DNA of 64,000 nucleotides from Allacma fusca (GCA_947179485.1 OX359246.1:15066001-15130000); one strand, 5' to 3'; positions 49,282 to 62,283 are shown, counted from the stretch's first letter. The notes: generated by a model not told the origin, from the sequence alone. Made by a program: numbers and translations.

Positions 49282-49886
49282 CCGTTGAGAAGACTTACTC
49301 TTAATAGTTAATACACCCCACCAAAGTTCTCCCCCAAACTCAATATTTCGCTCTACACGTGGAATTTAACTAATCGCTTGGTCATTTTAATACTAACACT
49401 CCATTTTTATTAAATTTTGCTGCGGCATCACTGTATGGTGCTTCGCCCCTTAGTGGATCAGCACAACGTGCTGATCAAATATGATTTTTTATAGTGAGCA
49501 AATAACTTCAGCAATACAGTAGTTGAGAATTTAACTGACGTAAATATAAAGTTTTACAATAAGTACTTTCAATTCCATTTGATTGTCTCTAATAGGAATC
49601 CCACACTTATGCGTACAAATTTAAGTCACTAAAATTCTCCTCTCAAATTCTTAAGCTCTGGAAAATTAGAAACTACATTTAGTTTAAATGATAGAGCATA
49701 GTAACCTTTCATCTTCGATCTGACAAAATAATCAGATTGCAATTGTAATGCATGGAGACAGAATTGATTCCATAACCATGGAAAATATGAGTAGAACATT
49801 CGCTGTAGGTTTGAATATCGACACAGACTGAGGGACACGACGTTCTGGATTTAATAGAGGAAACTACGCTTGGGAAGTCTACTGGA
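49282..49886. other. Spacer
   Basis: No supported gene. Confidence 0.35.
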
Positions 49887-50046
49887 TAGGGCTTCTACTG
49901 GGGACAATTTTTTTGTCCCGCCGACAATTCTGTCCCGTCCCAAAATCCTCGGGACAAAAAAGTTCGTTCCGATTGAGTCCGAAATAACATGTGTACAAAA
50001 ATGTTGTCCCTAAACTGACCCGATCCCGTCCCGAACAGAAACCCTA
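49887..50046. mobile_element. Short MITE (160 bp)
   Basis: Ends TAGGGCTTCT and AGAAACCCTA are near-inverse. Flanking 8-mers CTACTGGA (49879-49886) and CTACTTTA (50047-50054) agree at six of eight positions. The interior repeats GTCCCG/CGGGAC. Confidence 0.55.
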
Positions 50047-50594
50047 CTACTTTAAGCTCAATAGAGCGTGCAATATTAAGGAATTATAGTCTCCACAGCA
50101 GGTCTTGATTCGTAAGCCGTTTAGCTTTTAATTTCTACATTCACAATACCATCTCTCCAAGTAATTGTCCTTTTGAAGCACAGGAACATTTAATTCATTT
50201 TACCTCTTCACCCATCCCATTTATTATTTTGTACAAAAATTGTGAGCAAAAATGAAAATATTACTGCATTACTTTTCACATTTGGGAACCACTTTACTTC
50301 AGTAAACCCTCACTTGTTTTGTTAAAATTTGGTATTCATGGAATATTTCAGTAGTAGATTACGAAACTGGAAGAAATTTTGTCAGTAAATCTCTAGTTTC
50401 CGAGATATGAGAGGTCAAAGGTCACACTCACTACTAAGAATAATTTGTGGATTTAACATACAAACTAATCTAACCGTAAACAATTGAATATCAACGTGGT
50501 AATATCGGGGATTAAAATTAAAAACCTTATCAGAAATAGAAGAACTTCGAAGTGCTCATTCAGTAAAAAGGGACTAATAGGTAAATATTGTGGT
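50047..50594. other. Spacer
   Basis: No supported feature. Confidence 0.35.
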
Positions 50595-51356
50595 CGTGTT
50601 CGGAGAAAACTCCGCTGGGGATTTTCACGCCGAGATTTGTACGCCGTGAAAACTCCGCGGGAGTTATTTACGCCTCGGTTGGAGATTATTACGCGGAGAA
50701 AATTCCGCAGGAGATTTTTACGCAGAGTAATTATTATCTGTTACACATGAATTTTATTCTTACATAAATGTTTTTGCACAGCAGTAGTCATAAAATGCAC
50801 TTGTAACCTACAACCAAACGCATGATGGCAGCATCCATAAAGCATTAGAGGAAGGCATTGTCAATTATGCTGTTGGGAAAAGTGACACAGAATTGTATTT
50901 ATTAAAAATCTGCTGTGAGGGTTTCATGAATTTGTCAGCGTTGTACCGCCTTTATTGATTTGATTTAATCAACAACAATATGTAATAATATAGAAAGTAA
51001 TGAGTCGATAAATGCAGCCCTGGGCTGAAATTTAAATTGTTGAAGTCACCTCATCTTTGACCTTCTCATCCATCATTCATACCATCTATTAATAGTGGTA
51101 CCCATTCATTATGGTTAGCATTATGAACTTAAAGAATTCGCTGGTACAATTGTTTTTTCCGGATGTAATTTAACATGTAGAATAATAATCTCCAAAGGAA
51201 TTTTCTCAGCGTAAATTTTTCTCCCGTGGCGTAAAAATTTCCGCAGGAATTTTCTCCGCGTAATAATCTCCACCCGGGCGTAGTAATCTCCCGCGGAGTT
51301 TTCTCTGCATAAATAACTCCGCGTAAAAATCCCCGGCGGAGTTTTCTCGTAACTCC
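50595..51356 (-). mobile_element. hAT MITE with GGAGAAAACTCC repeats
   Basis: 762 bp bounded by the exact 8-bp direct repeat ATTGTGGT (50587-50594 and 51357-51364). The ends are imperfect inverse repeats (CGTGTTCGGAGAAAACTCC and GGAGTTACTCGAGAAAACTC-like on the reverse) followed by tandem GGAGAAAACTCCGC words. The DNA is co-linear, in opposite orientation, with both ends of the longer element at 31812-33040, including CCGGAAAAAACAATT and CAGCGAATTCTTTAA. It lacks the transposase, so it is an internal-deletion derivative. Confidence 0.9.
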
Positions 51357-51364
51357 ATTGTGGT

Positions 51365-52908
51365 TGAACAAATGTAGTGTGTATAGGCGTGCTGAGGGAA
51401 CTGAAATTTGCTATTCTCTTACTCCCAATTGTTTTTAGTTCATAATAAAGTGCTTGGCGTGGCACACATTTTTGGCCGCACTGGTAATTGCACGGACTTA
51501 TAGAGTATGCCTAGCATACTGAAGAATTATAATTTTTAATTTATGAGGATTTGTTCTTAGTTTGGCTTACTAAATATTGGGGAATATTTTTTGCTACAAA
51601 TTGTAATGATTGACTGCGAGCATATACTGTCTTCCACTCCCTGATTATAGCGCCTCATTCAGCTCTCTGACAGATCCCGCAATTTATCTCATCCCGACCA
51701 TCCTCGTTTTATTCATGAACTTATTCTGAGTCCAAGACCAGGATAGGGCATTCCCACGTCCATTAAATTTGAATAATTCGTGGGAATTTTTTAGTTTTAG
51801 TCTTGAATGGAAATGGACTAGGAATTGACTAGGAATAGACTAGGAGTTTTAGGGAAACGTGTGAATAGGACTAGAGTAGACTAGTGTGAAGGAATTCCTA
51901 GAAGAATAGACTAGAACTGAATAGGGAAGGACAATCCTCCGAAAGAATAGAATAGACTAGACAAGTCAAGCTGGAGGGCGCCAGTGGACCAGACTAATAT
52001 TTTTAAACTTTTAATAAAAATTAGTGCCTCGGGTTGTTCACTATAGTTCAAGCGTGTTTAGTCAGCTATGTATTTCTTACTCGTCAAACTAATATCCGTT
52101 AACATCACATTCTTGAACTTTTGTCTCATGTTAGAATAAAGACTTTGCTCATAGTCAGCTATAGTACTTAAAGATTGTTGACGTTAGCGGCACGTACATA
52201 TGTATGTAAGTACCTATATCTACATATTTTTATTCTCAGCTCATGAGGTATGTTTAGAAGTCTTGCTTATGATGACGTCGCAGAAACTATTTTTGTAAGT
52301 ATGGAAGATGCATCTACATATAGATATTTTTATAGAACTTTAATTAGGACAGCAAGGTCTGCAGTATTCTATTTTTATCGAACCATCGGTGAACCATCGG
52401 ATGTGAGTCGAGGAACATAAGCTCATATTTCAAAAGCTATCATTAAAATTATGTCAACAGTAGGATGTGAGACAGTATTGGTAGAAATTTGTACAGCTCA
52501 CATGCCCACAATAAAGAGTTAAAATTATTCAAATATCAAAACCTCTCAAATTTAATTTTATTAAATTTCTGAGCTTTTCTTGCATCCCAGATCTAAAGAT
52601 CCCTTTCACCCACTATACATTGATCATGTTAGTCTGGTGTCCATCCTTTATGACTAATCCTTTTTAGAATAGCTGACTATGTACATATTTGCATTTCAGT
52701 ACACTATAACCTCTGTTGGCCTTAAATACTTTCCAAATAACTTTCCCAACACGCCTGTGAATCCCTCCGAGTAGTAATAATTCGAATTGAGTGTTGCAAA
52801 CTACTTGCCCCAATGTCTCATCAAACCATCATTTTAGTGTAGGACATTAGAATTTAGTGACCTGAATAAGATTTCTAGTTTTAGTGTGCGACTCATTCAA
52901 TAATTAAT
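51365..52908. other. Spacer with AGACTAG-type repeats and promoter of the next gene
   Basis: 51780-51975 repeats AATAGACTAGGA/AGACTAG words, possibly a MITE. 52700-52908 resembles the region upstream of the paralogue at 59150-59355 (ACTATAACCTCTGTTGG compared with TATATAACAACCTCTTTTGG), suggesting a shared core promoter. Confidence 0.4.
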
Positions 52909-55135
52909 ATGTAAGTTTGTAGTGCGATTTATTTCAGTTATTTTGAAATCATTAGGATTTTTACCTTTCATTTGTCGGGGATAGGTCTGACAATTATTAG
53001 CTCTTTCTTGGGGCGCAAAGAAACGTAGTTTTATATTGTTATCATCTTGCTTCGATGAATTAATATAAATGAAACTGGTGAATACGATTTGCGGGTTACG
53101 GTTCAGTAAATATTTTTGTTTGATTTATTCTCAAGGGTAAATTGTATACAATCCAATATAAGAATTCAAAAAATGTTTACCTGGAATCTTCGACTTTACT
53201 GAAAAGTAATAAAAGATATAGCTGTCATTGACATATGCAAGGATTTTCATTGTCAAGACCGAAATGTCACCGGAAAAAAAAGAGGGGCAAAAGCGATATG
53301 CTTTCAAAACGTTTACATTTTAACTTGAAATTACATTAAATTAACCCAAATCAACCAGATTTCAAATTTGATGTAAACAATAGAATTTCTTTCAGATTCA
53401 AAATGAACCCATCTGCTGAATCCCACTTGTCCCCAATTTTCAAGATCACAAAAGTGCTAGTCAATACTATCTATATATGTATGTATTTAATCTCGCACTG
53501 GATAGATTCATGTGCTATTATATGAGTATTATATTATATTATATACTGGGTCTAAAATTATCTAATTTGTCTACAGGGAAAAATTCCTCCATCATTTAAC
53601 CACCAGAGTGGAAGAAGTCTCCTTGGAGCTAAATAGCGTCAGAAAGTGCTTAACCTCAGCCACGTCCGCCTACAATCTCTTGAAAGAGGAATCCACAGAA
53701 CCCACTCCTGATCAGACATCCCCACCAGTGGCCGTCAATGAGAGGGACTCAAATCAAATTCTTGAAGAAATCTTGCTTGAACTCAAAGCCATAAAAAGTA
53801 AACTGATTGAAAATGGTAACGTTGAAACCAATAATTCAGCAGATCATGTAAGTAACAGCACCCAGCTGGAGATGTCACAGGAACAAGTTCCCGAGGAGGT
53901 TTTTGAAAAGGATAATCCCAAACAGAGTTCCTCCCCGAAATCCACAGTTGGGTCAGATCAGGAAAGCAGAAGCACACAGGGAAAGCATTCCGAACAACAA
54001 GTTACAGATCCGATTGTGAACGATACTTCGAATCAGGAAGAATCCTCAACGAAACCCGTGGATCCCGCAGACCAAGTGTCAAAGTCAAAAGAGAAACTCT
54101 GGCTGGAAAAATTGAAGACGCTGAAAACAAGGCTCCCAACACCAGTTATGGGCTTCACCATGACGAAAAAAGCTTTGAAAAATTTGCTGGCAAATGGTAG
54201 AATTCTGAAAGGAAGTATCAAAATCTGTAAGGCACAACTCTATCTGTATTACTCAGTTTAAAATTTGTTTGGTCAATTTACATCCTAGCCCTCAACATAA
54301 ATAGCTCCTGTGAACTTTAATATGGAACTACTACAATAATAATTATTTGATTTCCAGCAAATTATACAAATTCAGCGATGTCCTTTGACGGTGGATTCCA
54401 TTCAGGTGGACTCCATCCCGAATGCATTCCTGGTCTAACAACGGAGATAATAAGATATCGCCCTGTGACAGTGAACTCAGAGTACGTTCATTCCATTGTT
54501 TGCTTACAATAATTCTTTCTTGTTAAATCAGGCGTTGTCATTATTAGTCTTTTCCAAAAATTATTTGAATAATTGTAAAATTAAATTTTTTGCTTGTTTT
54601 TTACAACACGCGGTTTAGTCGCCTATGCTTGGTTGATGGATTTTCTTACGAAATCGGTTCGACTGGGTTGAGCCTGAACGTAGGTGTTGCTTTTCCACCC
54701 GAAGGAGCCGGCGGTTTACGCTGCTCAATAGCTCTCACAAAAAAATCCGTTGCTTTGTCAATGAGCCTTGAATATCCAACTTGCAACTTGGAGCACATCA
54801 CATCTGATGGCAGCTTTTCCAGGATGGAGCACAAAACGTTCAAGGTATGAGATAGTTGAGCATATTTTCAAAACACAGTTATACTAATAGACTACAAATT
54901 ATATTAAACCTTGAAATAATTATTGTTGAAACAGATAAAAGAAAATGATCCAAGTCAATTGGGAGATTCGAAGACTCTGGGCCATATTGTGTTGAAGTGC
55001 GGGAACATGACAGCAATGGCAGCAATATCGTTAAAAGAAGACGGAACTGGGATCCAAATCCAGATTGATTTGATGCCATATATTCCGGAGTCAAATTCAA
55101 TTAAATCGGTCCTAACACCTTGCAAGGCCTATTAA
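52909..55135 (+). CDS. Unrecognised two-part protein, paralogue A
   Basis: Coding exons: 52909-52910 (AT only), 53577-54226, 54358-54481, 54619-54844 and 54935-55135, giving 400 aa. AT at the end of exon 1 plus G at the start of exon 2 makes the initiator ATG (then GAA AAA TTC). The paralogue at 59356 has the same arrangement. The N-terminal half has a helical start (ELNSVRKCL...LLEL-KAIKSKL) and then a low-complexity Ser/Gln/Glu-rich stretch of about 100 residues. A conserved block LPTPVMGFTM opens the C-terminal half, which looks beta-rich (SYEIGSTGLSLNVGVAF, LRCSIALTKKS, LKCGNMTAMAAISLKEDG). No signal peptide or membrane helix. I do not recognise the family. It ends 95 bp from, and convergent with, the GR gene at 55231. 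An internal ATG at 53608 is an alternative start. Confidence 0.7.
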
Positions 55136-55230
55136 GGAAAACGTCATCCGTTGTGTTTGGGAATCTGAACCTCAAATTCTAAGCTAATTATAAATAATTG
55201 TTAATGTCTTATGTAATTATGTACAAGGTA

Positions 55231-56556
55231 TCATTTGAGCAGAAGTAAATTGGCCGTTGTCACCAAAACAAAACTTAACATGGTTAAAACCAGCCCACTG
55301 TCCACAAAATAATAAGAGCCCACGGTAACTCGTAAACTCTTGCAACTCCGAAGAAACCTTTTTGAAAAAGGTGAGGATCTGTTCCGGGACCAACTTTCTA
55401 ACGTCGTCCTGGCTGATTGCTCAACTTGGGCAAAAAACGTGAACGTCACACTTAAATAAACTGAACAGCCAACTGCTCCGAAAAACAGCAGGATCGTAAG
55501 TATGCCCCAAGTTCTAATGCAGCCATAAGTGCAAAAGACGCACGTTATTAAAAATATCCACTCCATGGCGGGAATAATAAGTGGGCTGCAAATGTCCAGA
55601 GCAAAAGAGGTCAAGACCTGCAACTCTCGATATATTTTCCTGAATTCCTTTTCTGTTCTCAAAGTAGACTCTGTTGAGTATCTCTGTCTTGATAATCTAC
55701 GGAAAATAACAATTTACAATTGAAAAAAGAACAGGTGTATTATCTTAACAATATTAATTCCGTACAGGGCATAAACTGAGGGTCTATACAAGATTTGCAA
55801 AACTTACTGAGATTCCTTGAGTATGAAAACTGCTGAAAACATAAAATCTAGCATAGGAAAGCCTACCAAGTACATTAGTCCAAACCAAGCCAAAATTTGA
55901 TGCAGTATGACAACATCCTGTACTATCATAACTGGGATCAACCAATGAATTGGTACGTCGAGATCGAGAAGGGATGCAGGTAAAACAGGCAGTTGCGGTT
56001 GCACGGTCATTATAATAAAAAATAATAATGGTACAAATAATGTAATAATGTAAAGGACAAGGAAAAACGTTCCAGGGAAATCCCGTTGTCTCTCATTCGT
56101 GATGAATTTTTCTGAAAATTTTTCAGAAAATGAGTAACAAATTCCTACACAAATTCTTTACAAAAACTGTATTCGAAATCACATACTTTTGAATTTGTGG
56201 ACAAACATAATATATTGCTGATAAAATGCTGGAAGGTCATAGCGGGATCTGATCCCATTAAAATGTAGTACAATAGGCAATATGGAACAAATCATCCAAG
56301 TCATTGAAATCATAAAATTAAGCATGTGAGTTTTTGACTCCTGTATTCTTCCAAACGTCTGAACTGATCGGACAAAAAGCCAAATGAACAATAGAACTGA
56401 GGCAAAAATTGAGTAATACCACCAAAATAGTTCATTTTTATGCAAACTTAGCCGAAGCTGTTTTGTTGTGGGATTCCATTTGTATGGTGCACAGCCAAGG
56501 ATCGAGCACCATGCGTAGCCTTTGAAAAATGTCCTTTTCACAATGGGTCCCAGCAT
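55231..56556 (-). CDS. GR-like seven-helix chemoreceptor, intact
   Basis: Exons 56556-56187, 56111-55808 and 55696-55231 (370, 304 and 466 nt; introns 75 and 111 bp) encode 379 aa. Exon 2 is the shortest of the intact copies (KKFITNERQRDFPGTF lacks the usual SQRTKKK insert). Exon 3 starts LSRQRYSTES, then YRELQVLTSFALDICSPLII, two helices, GSYYFVDSGLVLTMLSF and the last helix. An in-frame ATG lies 12 codons upstream, but MLGPIVKRTFF is the conserved start. The gene sits between the two paralogues of the unrecognised family and is convergent with the first. Confidence 0.65.
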
Positions 56557-59355
56557 TTCAACTGCTGGAAGGTCCCTAATCGAGTAACTCACGTGATTAT
56601 AAGAATAAAATAAAATTAAAATAAATTAATCCGAAAATAAACAATCATACTGAAAGCACTGGTAACTAAAGTTGCCCGGTCAGAGCTAGGACATCGGTAA
56701 AGTGGAATGGATTTACAATACATGAGTTCAATAGGAATGTGGCTCTCCGAAACATTTTTGAGGCGTGTTTTGCTGGCGGTTGAAAAATACATTACATTTG
56801 TAGATAGCTACGGTATCTATACACGTTTTAGTACCCATTTGCAGTAATGGCTACAGACAGAATTGCTTTGTGAACGGAAAATCCAATGAACTGACTGGTA
56901 AAAAATATGCAATTTTCTTGTTTTGTAAGAGACTTTCCATGTATATTTCAGCAGCAGAAAATTAACAAGAAATTGTAATACAGGGATTTCGCTGATTGTG
57001 ATTACAGACTGACCAAAATCATTTGCTCCCTTAACTCCTAGTAAGAACATATGGCTAGTGAATACTTGATAACATATGTATATTGTTGCGTAAGGTATTC
57101 TTTTCGGGAGTTTTTCATTTCACAGTGCTAAGGTAGGGGAATTCTATGATAAAACAATTAAATTAAAGTTCAGGTAAATTTCGTGAAATTTATTTAATTG
57201 AATTACCTTGTATAATTAATTGATTCATATTTTTATTTCTATATAATTGTAAGTTATATTTCCTGTCACATATCCATGGATAACATTCACCCGAGAGTGC
57301 TTGTGTACCTACATACATGCTCAATTATAACCCTGCCAGAAACTCCTCTCCCGTGTAACCGCACAAAAATTTCGACTAATGATGTATCAACTCTATACAT
57401 GGATTTATCAATACATATTTGTAGCAACTTCAAATTTATATTACGTACAAATATACATAATTATGTATGTATCTAATGAAAAATGCCTACTTCATTTCAT
57501 TTAACTTCCAACTCAATTCCAGCAATTTTCCGACCTTGTGAGTTTCTCTTGGATCTACCCACAGGAGGTAAACCAAGCTATGATTTGTTGAGTAAACGTA
57601 TTGATATTGGATGTATTCTATGTATTTCTTGCTCTTCGACTTATGGTCGTAGTTTTGGAATAAGATGAAGTGGATACTTTACAAGGTATTATTATTTGCT
57701 TATTAGCATATCATATTTTAGTTTAAGCAATTATATACACTAACAACTAACATTCGAATGCCCTGGAGTAATTACTGAGGCTGGGATAATTTATTTGGGA
57801 CAAACTTACATATTTTCAGCAAAGTAAGGCGTTTATTCCTTGATCATTTCTACTGCGATATTTACTGATGATATAAACTCGTTCAAAATAAATGTTTTGT
57901 GTACACCTGATACCAAGGTTTTTTTTACGTTTTTACACTTAAGGGTATGCTTTTTGAAAGAATCGGGACGTAGAAGCAAATTGAGTTTGTAATTGGGTTC
58001 GACCAAATGGTCTAGTGTGGCCCAAAATATGGGAGCAGATTCTCTTGTCCGGCATAAATTTAGAACAGACCAGTTCAAATGGTACAAACTTTGAACCAGA
58101 CCGGACCCGAACAGTCCCAGCTTTCATTCCTGAGGTTCCGTGAACAATTGGTTGAATTTTTTAAATAAATTATTTTATGATTTCATTTTCAGAGGAGAAA
58201 TGGCCGCGTGAGTTACTTTCTGTATATTGAAGAAATTTGCTCGTTTGCTCTCAAATAATGTTTGCTGAAAGTCGTACAGGTTTTAAAATTTAATGGACTA
58301 AATTATTATTAAAGCTCGCAGTAAAACACATTTTTTTCATGTATTCAAATTATATTTGAATTTAATCCAAGTATTGGAATAAATCGGAATTTTTGTTTTG
58401 ACAAACAAGTACATTGGAAATCGGATTGGTAGTCCTGTTCGGTTTTACATTCTAGTTATTTTATTTCTTAGTCACTGGAAACTGGGCATAATAACGACTT
58501 TGTTCCATAACATTTTATCAAATCCAACTATAACACTATTCTATTGAAATTTTATTTTCAGATACGAACTTATGTTGGTCGTTTGAAATAGAATGATCCA
58601 ACCTCTGTAAAGATTTATGTTTATGTGATATGACTCATTGTGAGTACAGCGTCAAGAGAATTTACATAGTCTGTATTTGACTTTTAATGCTTTTGTCATT
58701 CCTTTCTTACAAGGAGCGTGTCACAATTGATCTATAGTTAATTTTCTGAAGTGGGAGGAGAGCTATAGTTGTTACATCGATGGGGGATGAGTAATGCTTT
58801 ATTCATTATGTGTGTATGTTACAATCCCTAAATAGCATCATAGATAATTATCTGAAATAAAAATAGAAACCGTAGACCCTAATTCCTGGAAGAAAAGATG
58901 TACAGAAAGTGTGTGTCATCTATCCGCCCTGCTTCCCCTAAACTGGTTTTATGCCGACTTCATGCAGAAGCTAGAAATCTATGCAGGGTCCGTATAAACT
59001 GTGATTAAAAATATATTTATGTTGACATTTGTGTACGAGGTCACCCAACTTTGGGTACTAACAGGAGAAATACCACAGAAATATTGTTGAGGCAGTTGTG
59101 AATCATCCTTGATAGACTAGCTGGCTCTGCACATTTTTATTCGAATCGTATATAACAACCTCTTTTGGTCTTACAATTAATCATTTTCAAAGTAAGTTTC
59201 CCAGTCAGTACACCTTCAGTTGCTCAAAAATTTCATTTGAGTTTTGTAAAATACTTGTTTAAACTCTCTGGCTCCTCAAACCATTATTTTGAACAGGACA
59301 TTATAATTAATTGACTGCAGAAATTCTAGTTTGCTGTGTAATTCATCCAAGCGAT
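56557..59355. other. Spacer and promoter of paralogue B
   Basis: No coding sequence supported in 2.8 kb. TATATAAC at 59150 followed by CAACCTCTTTTGG parallels the region before paralogue A and may be the core promoter. Confidence 0.4.
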
Positions 59356-61941
59356 ATGTAAGTTTCTATTGGCATTAATTTCATTAATTTTTATTATGAT
59401 TGACTTTCTTAACGTTTGTTTGTAGGTGAAGTCCAGCTTACTAGCTCTTATTTTCAATGAATAGAGAAACATTTGAGATATTATATTGTAATCAGTATTT
59501 TAACATAAATTATAAAATTCAATGAAATGTCTAATTCATATCGTCGGTGAAGAGGCAAAATGATCTAGGTGCATGATCGATTAGAATCAAAATGATCTAC
59601 ATTCAGTTTCACTAAAGGCAAAATGAACTACTTGCATTGAATTTTAAAATCAAAATGATCTAGATGTAGTTTCTCTTAAAAGCAAAATGATCTAGATGCA
59701 AATTATAATAAAAACAATACGTGTAAACACATTATAATGTCAGTATATGAATATGCGAGAAATTAAAAATCTTTTTGTTCCTAAAAAAATTAGTTATTCT
59801 GCGTTTAAATTATATTATAAAATACAAAATAAATACTAGGAGGCCGTAAACCCAAAATTGTAGTTTTTAGGAAAAGTAATGTAATAATGATTTGAGGTCA
59901 GATTATATTATTTAATTATAATGAAATTTTATTAAATATTTATTCACTGACCCCTTATAGTAATTAACAATAATAGTAATTAATAATAATAATAATTACA
60001 GTCCTTATACATTATAAGCTACGTGTCCTCCTTGCAGAAGCTATTTTTCTTACACAGAAATTCAGGACAGCACTTAGATCATTTTGCTTTTATGGAAAAC
60101 TGCATGTAGGTCAGTTTGCTTTTAAAAAGACTTGTACCTAGTTCATTTTGCCTTTAGGGAAAAAGTTATGTATAGATCATTTTGATTCTAATCGAGTATG
60201 CACCTAGATCATTTTGCCTCTTCACCGACGATATGTAATCAGCAGAAAAGCGTCAAATCAAAGATAATTATTATAAGTTTGTATTCTGGCCTAATTAAAA
60301 ACAACAAAACTTCATATAAACAACAAAACAGTATCGAGGCAAAAAATCACCTAAAGAATTAATTTCAAAAATTTTAACCTCAAACATTTATATGAAATGA
60401 AATACGTCCAGTTCGCACTAGAAAGTCTAACTACACTAAATGTAATTATGTCCTAATCCGTTAAATTATCTTTTCAGGGAGAACTTGCTGCGTCATTTGA
60501 CCTTCCGAGTGGAAGATATGTCCGTGGAGTTAAACAGTGTCAAAAAATGTTTATCGGAAGTGACGTCATTCTACAATTTTCTGAGAGCAGATCCCAGCGA
60601 TCTTCCTCCGGAGGAGGCATTCCCACGATTGACTGACAATGAGAGAAACTCGAAGAAAATTCTTGAAGAGATTTTAATTGAAATCAAAGCCATTAAAAGT
60701 AAGCTGGTGGAAAAGGACAAAGTTGGAGCAAATATTTCAGGAGATCAGAAAAGCCATCACAGCCAACAGCATCAACTACAAGTTCCAGATGACGATACTC
60801 ACCAGCAGGAATCCTCTCCAAAATCAATGGTTGTCTCCGACGAGGTGTTAAAAGAAGACCTCTGGCTACAAGAATTGACGAAACAGAAGATGATGCTCCC
60901 AACACCAATTTTAGGCTTCACCATGAAGAAAGAAACCAAACAAAATTTATTGGATGCAAACTATATCATTTTGAAAGGAAACATAATAATTTGTGAGTCC
61001 CAACTTACATCTCCTTTTGTTTTCTTTTGTCAATCCACATCCCAGTCTGGGATCACAAAGTATTATGTGACAATAATATGGAGCCGATTTACTTATTTTG
61101 GGTTTATTTTCAGCAAATTATACCAAGTCGGAGTTGCTGCTTGACATGGGCGAACATTTGGGTAAGCTTCACCCCAAATGCATTCGTGTCCAAACAAAAG
61201 AGGTCATAAGATACCGTGTTGCCACATACTACTTCGAGTAAGTTCTTTCAGTCCATAATAGGCTAGTATGATTTCGTTGCTCTCTTTTTAATCGCCTTCT
61301 TTTTTTAATACAGTATTTTCCAGAAAAAAAAACATTTCTCGATTGCAATACAATTTTTACAACCGTGCTTAAATTTTGTCTTGTTTTTTGACACGCGGTA
61401 AACAGAGGCGCACCCGTTGTGGATTGGGTTTCTTACAAAATTGGCTCCACTGGGATATGTCTCTACGTTGGTGTGGTTCTTCCATCCCAAGGAACCAGTG
61501 GTTTATGCTGCTCCATGGCTCTCACAAAAAAGTCCGTTGGTCTGATAAGGAGTAAGGATATGATGGAGCATTATACTAGAGATGGGAGCTTTTCTAAGAT
61601 GGAGCACAAAAGCTTCCAGGTTTGACAGCTTTTGTACATATTTTTTCAAAACGCAGTTTTTGAATTCATAGAAATTATAAGAGGGTTTGCATGACAAATT
61701 TACATTAAAATACAAATAATTATTGAAACAGATAAAAGAAAATGATCTAAGCCAATTGCGAGATTCGAAGACTCTGGGCCATATATTGGTGAAGTGCGGG
61801 ATCATGACAGCAATGGCAGCACTATCGTTAAAAGAAGACGGAAGTGGGATCCAAGTCGAAATTGATGTAATGGCATACATTCCAGAATGGAAATCAACTA
61901 AACGTGTCAACTCACCCGGATCTTTAAATCGGGAATTTTAA
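59356..61941 (+). CDS. Unrecognised two-part protein, paralogue B
   Basis: Coding exons: 59356-59357 (AT), 60478-60992, 61114-61237, 61406-61619 and 61732-61941, giving 354 aa. It is homologous to the gene at 52909-55135 throughout, with identical intron phases. The split start gives ATG GAG AAC TTG. The N-terminal half is shorter because the Ser/Gln-rich spacer is reduced. Shared blocks include VELNSVKKCL, LPTPILGFTM, SYKIGSTGICLYVG, GLCCSMALTKKSVGL, DGSFSKMEHKSFQ and DSKTLGHILVKCG. No signal peptide or transmembrane helix. Intron 1 (1.1 kb) holds a 689-bp MITE. An internal ATG at 60485 is in another frame and is not the start. AATAAA at 62229 is the likely poly(A) signal. Confidence 0.7.
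59542..60230. mobile_element. MITE in intron 1 of paralogue B
   Basis: 57-bp terminal inverted repeats (59542-59598 and 60174-60230), beginning CGTCGGTGAAGAGGCAAAAT, are almost perfect. Inside each end, GGCAAAATGATCTAG-like words recur several times at about 37-bp spacing. ATAT flanks both sides (59538-59541, 60231-60234). No transposase. Confidence 0.85.
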
Positions 61942-62283
61942 TCAACTAATCATTTATCGGGATGGAAAAAGAAACGACTAACTTGTAATTTTCAAAAAGA
62001 TGACTGAGTATTTTTAATTTTTGTAAGATTTATAATTCAACATAACCATCAACCATGTTATACATCAAACTTCCCCAAGGTTTCCCCTAATTATGGATAA
62101 TTTTACGTAATTTTTTATTTTGTCATTTGTGTTTAGTTATTTAGGTATGTGCTTGATGTCAAATGTTTTTAATTTATTGTTTACAGAAAAACATACCATT
62201 GTGTACGCTTTGAATTGTTTTAATTATGAATAAAGATAATCTTGTTTGTGTTTTCTAAAACAAATTTTATTTATTACTTTTAA

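Noticed and set aside
50484-51465. Arg/Lys-rich frames of 80-114 aa on both strands
   Set aside because: They are translations of the tandem GGAGAAAACTCC repeats of the hAT MITE.
53783-54221. Minus-strand frames of 62-64 aa opposite paralogue A
   Set aside because: Antisense shadows of a supported coding exon.
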